Source: Dermanyssus gallinae (taxonomy: Eukaryota; Arthropoda; Arachnida; Mesostigmata; Dermanyssidae). Taken from it: DNA of 64,000 bases. Each line of letters begins with the position of its first letter. Position 1 is the first letter of the stretch. A program made the translations under genes and the position numbers. Location: contig QVRM01002375.1 of the NCBI GenBank assembly GCA_003439945.1, forward strand, positions 17,498-81,497, written 5' to 3'. Below, piece by piece: positions 56,149 to 64,000 of this stretch. The notes under the pieces were generated by a model. That model saw nothing but the letters and a program-made list of their open reading frames with translations, was not told the DNA's origin and did no database searches.

Positions 56149-59100
56149 GCACACAGGAAAGCGTAGACTTATGGCACTCCAATGCTTTAAGTCAGACAAG
56201 GTAGATTGTACCACTTCACAGCCTTTAGGATTTGATATATATATATATATATATATTATTTATCGTTCAGTTATTACAATTATGAGGTATGAACGTTAAA
56301 CCTAGATTAATTCTGGTTATTTATATACATTCGTCTATCCCTAGACTTGACGAGAGATCAACGAACAGCTCTAGTGTGAACGCGACTATTCGGAAGCATG
56401 CTAGCAATATACCACAAATTTCGGCTCTTCGCCAAAAATCGGCATTCCCTAGAGCAACTCTATGGTGCTCATACTATCACATACGTAAGTCTCTCGGAGG
56501 TCAACATAAAAACGTACGAATAGAAAACGCAATCAAATCTAAATTCATTCAACCACCTCCCCCCCCCCCCAACGAAACACCCTTAAATATGCCACAACAG
56601 TTTCGAATGTGTGTGTTGCCAATTTAGTAAACGTCTTGCACTGAAAATAATGCTAACAATACTCAAAATCAATATATTACTAGGTGGACGAAGCAGTGCA
56701 ATCAGTAGCAAGATAAGCGCCCGTAAATAAACTCACCGTAGTTATAATAGGGCTAACAACTGCAAATTGGCATAGACCTGTCAGTATGTTCCGGACACGT
56801 ATATGGACAGATCAGACGGAGCAAAACAACACACAGTAGGTGCAATATAACCTCTTATAATTTTAAACTAAAATAAGAATTACCTCTTAAAACATCGCAA
56901 TATATATGTTTTGACATGATTTCGTTAGCTGTTATTTGTCTTCTTCACTTTCTAACTTTATATTTCTAATATAAAAGTCTACTTACCGGTCTGCAGTATG
57001 GCCATCTTTAAACTATTTATAAAAACCTTTCTACTTGTCCTAAGACTACGGCATCAGCTACAAAGGTGACTTTATGTTATGTTTTATAAGCTCCATATGC
57101 CCGACCGTAAAGGGTATTATAGATCTGACTGAATAACGATCATATCTGGCAAAATAGTATAATATTACATAGCTCGTCTGTATTACTAACACAGCTAGCT
57201 TAATGTTGCTTAAAGATAGCTTACCGTAGCACAAACACTATTCGAAGTTATAATGTTTACACCTGTACTCAAAGTGTACGTTCGTGCAAAATCTTAGATG
57301 CACTTATTTTACTCCCGTACATCGCATACTGGTGGGACAGCCTCTTATTTGAAGAGCTTCAAATGATGGGGTATCTGGACGCTCAGTCGGACAAGCGTGC
57401 TGTTTTTCATCAGCTGTACATGCGTAGAAAAAATGACGACGGAACTGTACCTTAGGTGATAATATGATTTATTTAACGGATATATATTTGTATCGGAATG
57501 TACGGATATCCCTGATCTGACTATTTGAGCTACTTCGAGCAAAGATAATAGTTATTGTAACAAAAACTAGAGAACACCTCCGAATCCCACGTGACGGCCA
57601 TAGTAAAACCTTTTTAAACATTCGCTTGTACTTTTGTATCTGGATTTTTGTCGGGAAATGACCGTAGTTAAGTTACGTTAAGGTTATACACTTGGTTAAT
57701 GGCACACCAATAAAATTACCATCTCCAAACAGACGACTCTAAAAACTTCTGAGTCTATTTATCAGCAAACCGTGCTTCCAAGGACAGATTCACTTTTGTC
57801 TAACGACTTTCCTCCGGCAGCCGGATAACATTCTAAGAGTTTATTAGCACAATATCATTCGGGCATCTTACGGCTTGCTTGGTCGACAATGTCGCGTTTC
57901 CTGCATAAGCTTGATTTCCTTGTCTAATATCTGGCGAATCTAAATATGTGTCATAAATTATCATCATTACATTTGTTTCACTCATATTGGAGTTTCCAAT
58001 ACCACTGACACTTATACCGTACACTCAGTTGTCCTCAACATGCCATTCGCGAGAGGCAGTGCAGTGATCTCGCATATCGGTGTACGAAATTTGTCAAAAA
58101 TCAGACAAGATTAATATGTGTTATAAATCAGCATACGATGCAAATGGTGTTCTTTTTGTCGTTTTTATTTCTCTATTTTGATAGAGCTGCCTATCAAGTT
58201 AAAGACTAGCTCTCCCCAGTTTTACCTGCTCTTCGCATCCACCTATTGCGGCGAATGAATCCCTATACGCCTGCTGTTGTAAATATTTCTGAGCCCCGCT
58301 CTAACGCGAGAGTGTATAACATTCTATTATAGGGTGTCTCTTGCTAAATCTAGATGAAGTATCGAATATAGATGTATTTCTTACTATATTTAAAATATCT
58401 CAATATTCACATCAGACTGTACATAGTACTGATTGTCAGCAAGTTATTGTACTGATATATGCCATATGGAGGCCCTAACAACGAAAGCCCTGGAACATAG
58501 AATGTGTGCAAACGCCCTTTTTTAAGAAGATTATTTACTGGGGATGCTCCATAAAACGCACGATGTACACATTGTCTTAGTTACCAATTTCATAATGCGT
58601 CAAAGCATCAAAGTTATGTAGATAATACAGCGGGCCAACATCGCTCATCACGTTTTGGACATAAGATAAAGCAATCAAAGAAGTCGTTTATTGGTGTCCC
58701 CCGGCATTAGCATTCATTTAAAAAAGTGGACGTCTTACCTCCACATATGTCGCCTAGGCCAATTTCTTGCGCCTGTTCATTCTACCCCCTTTTACTGGTT
58801 AACACATTTCTGTGTTTTATATTTTCTGTCCCGTGGCCCTATTAGGTTATATGAAAATCTGACCCTCTGGTGGAAATTTAAGGGCTATGTACGATCCAAT
58901 TTATTTCAGTGATTTAGTTGATTCTAATCATCTTTGCATGCATGCGCATTGCTCAGATATCAGTTTTTCATATTACCTGGTAAAATTATTTGAATACTTG
59001 TGTTTAATAGGGAAATAAGTGAATAACGATGTGACTATGTTTGACTGTTAGGAGCACTAGCCATTGACAATCAAATAAAGCATTGCAATTCTGCTAATGT

Positions 59101-60735
59101 GTTTGGTAGAGGTTTACTGATAATCATATCACCAGCCACCTGTATAGGCATTTACACCACCAGCCTTGTCCAGCAAGTTAATGAAGAGACATTGGCAATT
59201 ATATATTATCTATTGCAAGATGATTCGGCTGCGTTCCATATTTGCTGGTCATTTTTCAGCTTGTATAGAACAGTTTACAACAGCAACCACTTCATAGCCG
59301 AGTCCGACTAGCGTAACTGACAAATTGCTAAGAGTAGGATTTCGGTACATTTGTTTGCGGCTTGGTCCTGTAGAACCACTCTATCGGAATTTCTGACTAT
59401 TCTTTGTTTAACTGCAAGTATTGAAACAATATCCAATTATCGATTGTCAGAGTGCACAATGAAGAAAATTTTATGCAAATTTCCTGTTCGGCGGATTTAG
59501 CACTAGCTGAACAGGTCCTTCCACTGGAGTAACCCGGCTTTAGGAGAGGTCGAAGAACCCGTGATGCACTTCACTTTCTCCAGTCGGAAATCAAGCGAGC
59601 TGGGCACGACTCAGACACTGTCTTCCTTTACGGCGATGTCGGAAATACCTGAGAACTGTCCGTTTTTTCAGCAGTAGTAGTTTTCGTTGTGCTTAAAATT
59701 CTTCTGTGGCTGGCATGATATTTCCATTATGAAATTCATGGAGGACCTATTCCTGGTCTTGACTAGGCATCGAACCAGGTCACGCTGGTAAAGTTCAATA
59801 GCTTGGGAGGTTTTTTAAATTATATATGAAGCGAGTGCTTTGTTTGTTGATACCAGCAGGCCGTTTTATGCATCTCGTGTCAGTTACAATTCGACTAAGG
59901 CTTAAGATTTCGCGCACAGTACCGTTTTATTTCGGAGTGGTAAGCCAACGTCAAACAAACCAGACGGGGGAAGCCGTGGATTTGGAAGTATTTAGTGTTT
60001 TTGCGCCTTTGATCTGGTCCTGCATGTGACAATTGCCACGTATACACCAGGCACATAGTTCATGGTTATCACTACTTGGTATGTTCAAACGCCGCTTTTC
60101 ACCAGGAGTGCGAGTGGTGCACCTGCCAGTTCTACCTGCAGAGGTGTGCCAAAATCGTTGCACCATTTCTCTCGCCGAAAGATTGACGAACAGAACGGAT
60201 TTTGAAGACACCCTTGTGATGTCTATATTGCATTCATTTAAGTAAAATCATAATTGTGTAATTGAATTGCAAATGTTAGAACAGTGGAAATAATAGAAGC
60301 AGCACTAATAACAAATTTAATGAGTAGGAGAAAGGAACTGAGCATGCGCCATCGCCTTATTGAACCCATTTCATTCCCTGTTTGATCACGACCAATCTTG
60401 ATCTACTCCAGGCGTTATAACTTCGTTTTCGAACAAGGCAACGTATCTGCTTTACTTCACGTAACAGCAAATTAATTGCTAAGACACTGTTTTTGATGTA
60501 TGCTCCTGGTAAATACAGAGCCAACTTATCACTCCAAAAGTCGTGGCCCGGTCTGAACGGATTATTTGCTCGGCGGATGACCAAATGGACGCATGTAAAC
60601 TTAAATAGTATCGCCAATCTGGCGAATAATTACCTTCTACTTGCAGGAGTAACGTAAACTGGAAAAAATACATCGATGACCATGCTAAATTATTGCATAT
60701 ACCACTATTTATGTGATAAAAAAGTGATTTTATGT
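56149..60735. other. Long AT-rich stretch, nothing firmly recognised
   Basis: (AT)n at 56235-56257, a run of 12 C (about 56559-56570), and a reverse-strand B-box-like CTGGTTCGATGCC at about 59768. Frames of 60-112 codons are unassigned. One (59099-59311, plus) has a hydrophobic N-terminal half resembling a membrane segment. Confidence 0.45.
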
Positions 60736-60892
60736 TATATATATATATATATATATATATATTGCGGGGGTGGGGATGCTCGCCTCGGTGAGAGGACCCA
60801 GCCCAAGTCTAACCCTAATGCTCCGAGTAATGCCTCGAATAGGCTGTGCGCATGTTCTTACATCAAAAATGTATATTTTTGGTATATATCTA

Positions 60893-60939
<47 letters not shown>
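60736..60939. repeat. Pair of (AT)n microsatellites
   Basis: Alternating AT at 60736-60762 and 60894-60939 with unique DNA between them. Confidence 0.95.
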
Positions 60940-60947
<8 letters not shown>

Positions 60948-61140
60948 GCGAACTACAGTTCTAAGCACACAAAGACGTTGACAAAGCTTGGCTTTCCCGT
61001 AGCATATATTCCTTGTCCCCACCGCCTTCCTGGCCAGTAGCATGCTTTCCTCCTTGCTCAAGGCCATACTAGCAGCGTGGGGCGCAAACTAAACCCTTAA
61101 CTATATACCACGTCGTCACGGTCACACATCATTCGAGTGC

Positions 61141-61216
61141 CGTGGTTGTTGTTTTGATGTTGTTGATGATGATGTTGTTGTTGTTGTTGTGCTGCTGATG
61201 ATGATGATGATGATGC
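61141..61216. repeat. GTT and GAT triplet tract
   Basis: GTT/TTG units (61141-61190) leading into (GAT)n (61194-61214). Confidence 0.9.
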
Positions 61217-61532
61217 TCGACATGGCGGCGTCGGCCGAACACAGGACATAGGCATTCGTCAGTTGCTGCTATTGTATTCATCATCGACTTCATGGCTCGT
61301 CCGTTCCTCTTCGTCTTCATCGTCTTCTTTTTTGTGTTATTTGTGTCTTTATGCGCCTGTCTGTATGTTATGCTATGACAACGGCTACTTCGGAGTAGAA
61401 GGAGCGCTCAACTGACAAGACCGGCTTTTTCTGTTTCTTTAGTCGAACAACTACTCGTGTTTAACTCCCATACACGAATTCCATGTGTCTCTGTCGCTTG
61501 CTCTCATTTACCCCTCTCTCTCTCTCTCCCAG

Positions 61533-61740
61533 TTACGTTACCCACTATCTTTCTCTCACTACGTTACCCACTCTATCTCTCTTCAGTTGCGTTACCCCTA
61601 TCTTTCTCTCACTACGTTACCCACTCTCTCTCTCATTACGTTGCCCACTCTCTCTCCCAGTTACGTTACCCACTATCTTTCTCTCATTACGTTACCCACT
61701 CTCTCTCTCTTACTTACGCGCTCTCTCTCTCTCTCTCAAT
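61533..61740. repeat. About 25-bp minisatellite embedded in CT repeats
   Basis: TACGTTACCCACT-like cores recur at about 61535, 61561, 61590, 61613, 61638, 61663 and 61689 with spacings of 23-29 bp, each followed by a CT run. A pure CT tract follows to about 61737. All three plus frames are open through it and encode serine/leucine/proline repeats; this is an effect of the repeat. Confidence 0.9.
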
Positions 61741-62222
61741 AGTTTGCCTTGTTCCTCATGAAGGCTGACAGGTCAACCGATGGCCATCTCTTCCCCCTCG
61801 CTAGTTTCTCAGCTTACTAAAACGCGCGACGGAGTTGGCGTCATTGTCGTTAGCGACGGCAGCGGCGGCGGCGACGGACATCGCAGCTACCACGTGGTTT
61901 TGTCCATCCCTCGCGCCACCGCTGCCCGTCGAGATGGTGACGCCTCGTCGATCACTCCAGCAGCAGCAGCATCAGCGGTAGCGGGGGGTAAAAACAGCAA
62001 CGGTACCATCCGAAGCCAGTCAACCATCCGAAGCCAGCCAGTCAGCCAACAACGATGATTTGCGAGACAGCACGCAAATAAATACACGCATGTCCACACA
62101 GACGTATCGACTGACAACGTCGTACACAACACTCCGTCGCGTCTCCAGTTCGCGTCTTCTCCATCAACGCATTCTACTCGACTTCGGCTACGTCTTTTAC
62201 TACAACGACTACTTACTATGAC

Positions 62223-62290
62223 TACGACGACTACTACTACTACAACTACAAATACTAATACTATACTATTACTTCAACTACATCGAACGC
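62223..62290. repeat. ACT/ACA triplet tract
   Basis: Degenerate ACT-type repeat leading towards CCA-rich sequence. Confidence 0.85.
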
Positions 62291-62409
62291 GGCCTAACAT
62301 CCGACCACCACCATCACTACCAGCACCACCACCACCATATTGACCTAAGACGACTTACTACGCGTTCTAGTACGATCTGTTTTTTTTCTAGTCGCCCGGG
62401 CATCAGGCG

Positions 62410-62640
62410 GCTTTTGTTTGTTGTTGTTGTTGTTGTTGTTTGTTGTTGTTGTTGTTTTGTGTGTTGTTGTTGTTGTGTGTTGTTGTTGTTGTTGTTGTTG
62501 TTGTTGTGTTGTTGTTGTTGTTGTTGTTGTGTTGTTGTTGTTGCTGTTGTGTGTTGTTGTTGTTGTTGTTGTTGTTTGCTGTTTTGCTGTTGTTGTTGCT
62601 GTTGTTGATGTTGTTGTTGCTGTTTTTGTTGCTGTTGTGT
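62410..62640. repeat. Major (GTT)n triplet tract, about 230 bp
   Basis: GTT units, with GCT and single-base slips (GTGTGTT, GTTTTG) that reset the phase several times. All three frames on each strand stay open (poly-V, -C, -L, or -N, -Q, -T), showing that openness here carries no coding information. Confidence 0.97.
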
Positions 62641-62794
62641 GTTGCAGCAGCACAAGCCGCTGGCTGCTGTCGCCAAACTCGGCCTGGTTCTGTCATCTCG
62701 TCCGCTTACACGTCTGAATCAGTGTCACCAGCATCCGCGGAAACATATTGCTGTGGCGTCATACCTACACACCTTAGGCAAACACCAACAACTT

Positions 62795-62980
62795 GTTGTT
62801 GCTGTTGTTGTTGCTCCTGTAGCTGCTACTGTTGGTATTGTTGTTAGCGCTGCTGTTTTGTTTTTGAGGTTGCTACCGTTGTTTTTGTTGTTGCTTTTGA
62901 TGCTCTTCTTGCCTCATACCGCGTCCGCTGCTAATACCGTCGTCATCGTTGTTGTTGTCGTCGTCTTTGTGCTGCTGTTG
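62795..62980. repeat. GTT/GCT/GTC triplet-rich tract
   Basis: Degenerate continuation of triplet repeats (GTT, GCT, GTC). The 167-codon plus frame through it is dominated by V, L and A. Confidence 0.88.
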
Positions 62981-63239
62981 TTCTCGTGGCTGTTGGACTT
63001 TGTTGCTGTAGCTGGTATGGTTGCGTTGTCTTTGCCTTCGTCTAGGCCGCATCAATGTCGGTGCGTGATTAGCCGCAGCCTAGAGATGAGATGCGAAGCT
63101 GAACGACACCCGAAACGGAACGACATGAAGCAGAATCTGTAACCGTCAATCAAACAAACCTACTCAGCTCAGGCTACAACAGTTTCTGCGCCAACCACAA
63201 TCGAGACGCCTAGCAAACAGTACAGCAGACCTCTGCAAC

Positions 63240-63600
63240 TAGTGGATCCATCATCATCGTTATCATCGTCATCATCACACTATTACCACCACCACCCCCA
63301 CCCGCCACAACAACCACTACTACACAATTAAATTACGATCTATTGGTAGTATATCCTTCCTGTCCAACACTTTGTCTCGCGTCTTCTAATTCTCTTATAC
63401 ACCCTTCGTTCCTCTAACTAACTCTGCTTCATGCGTGCGATGTATGCGCGTCAAAGATGCTGTCCGCTCACGTTGGCTGGCCCAACACACAACATTGGCA
63501 ACACGACAAAAACAACAACAACAACATCAGCAGCTAACAACAACACAACATCAGCGCACAACACCATCATCAGCAACAACAACAACCAACAACGTGATCC
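63240..63600. repeat. ATC, CCA and CAA triplet tracts
   Basis: ATC (63248-63277), CCA/ACC (63284-63320) and CAA/ACA (63500-63592) blocks. No gene supported. Confidence 0.85.
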
Positions 63601-64000
63601 TCATATTCCTCATCATTGTAGAAGTCATCTTCCGCCGCCGTCGTCGTCGTCGTTGTCGTCAGTTTATTGTTGTTATTCACGAAAAAAATAATGCGTCAAG
63701 ACGCGTCAAGGGCGTACGTAATAAAGTACCGCCGACGGACAGCTCTGTCGCTCGTGGGACAGCACCTCACAAAGCTGCTGACGCTGAAGCTTACGAGCTA
63801 TTGTCTGTTGTGGCTTCGAATCGATTGTTTGGTGTCATATCGAACGCCAACCAGATCCAGAAGCAGGCGGAACAGAAAGAGGGGAGAAAATGGACACGCA
63901 CCGACCGCGTACAGGGCCGATGCTATGCTACGGAGGAACGCCGCTGCTCCTTCCCCTTGCGAGAACATTCCCGACGACGAGAACATTCTCGAGGAAAACC
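63601..64000. other. Nothing recognised
   Basis: A short CGT/GTC run at 63640-63660, otherwise unique sequence to the window edge. Confidence 0.5.

Noticed and set aside
59741..59800. Reverse-strand tRNA-like sequence around CTGGTTCGATGCC
   Set aside because: Only a B-box-like motif is convincing; no A box at the right distance and no pairing arms.

Overview
This is animal nuclear DNA, most likely from an arthropod. The reasons are Tc1/mariner-type transposase relics, tRNA-derived SINE-like pieces, a possible Gypsy-type LTR, very many (AT)n, (AAC)n and (AG)n microsatellites, and no operon-like gene order. A chelicerate or mite genome would fit, but the sequence does not prove it. I find no intact, recognisable host protein-coding gene, no rRNA, no CRISPR array and no virus-like gene. 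The window reads as intergenic or long-intron DNA.

Two kinds of sequence alternate. AT-rich stretches (about 1.6-4, 6.3-11, 20-26.9, 29.6-33, 35-38.6, 48.8-52 and 54-61 kb) carry the transposon relics, long (AT)n tracts and small hairpins. GC-richer islands (about 4.3-6.3, 7.1-7.9, 12.2-12.6, 17.7-19.9, 27.2-29.5, 33-34.8, 38.7-40.2, 41-44.4, 45.5-48.7, 52.9-53.9 and 61-64 kb) are full of degenerate 3-bp periodic repeats (AAC/GTT, AGC/GCT, ATC/GAT, ACT/AGT, GGT) and CT/GA tracts. Those triplets produce most of the long open frames there, encoding runs of Q, N, T, L, V, C or S.

The standout is at 24762-26917: a 2.16-kb near-perfect palindrome with two 960-bp arms in opposite orientation around a 236-bp unique centre. 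Its tips read CAGGGTGTTACG and it is flanked by TATA. Each arm carries the last third of a Tc1/mariner-superfamily transposase; one arm is open and the other has a single CGA-to-TGA stop. An old, diverged copy of the arm's outer part lies at 1686-2180. At least five other mariner-type relics of different ages and subfamilies lie at 2889-3225 (-), 3485-3990 (+), 8623-9108 (+), 30179-31285 (+) and 36120-36592 (-). Two of them have lost the middle of the transposase in the same way.

Other supported items are a 559-bp LTR-like sequence with a 70-bp tandem TGACGTCA/CCAAT block (9272-9850), tRNA-like SINE pieces (11.6, 14.5, 37.9, 51.1 and 55.15 kb), a possible BTB/BACK pseudogene (55.7-56.15 kb), a weak histone-fold-like open frame beside the palindrome (about 27 kb), several short exact tandem repeats and several perfect hairpins. 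All protein assignments are from reading translations by eye; no database search was run.
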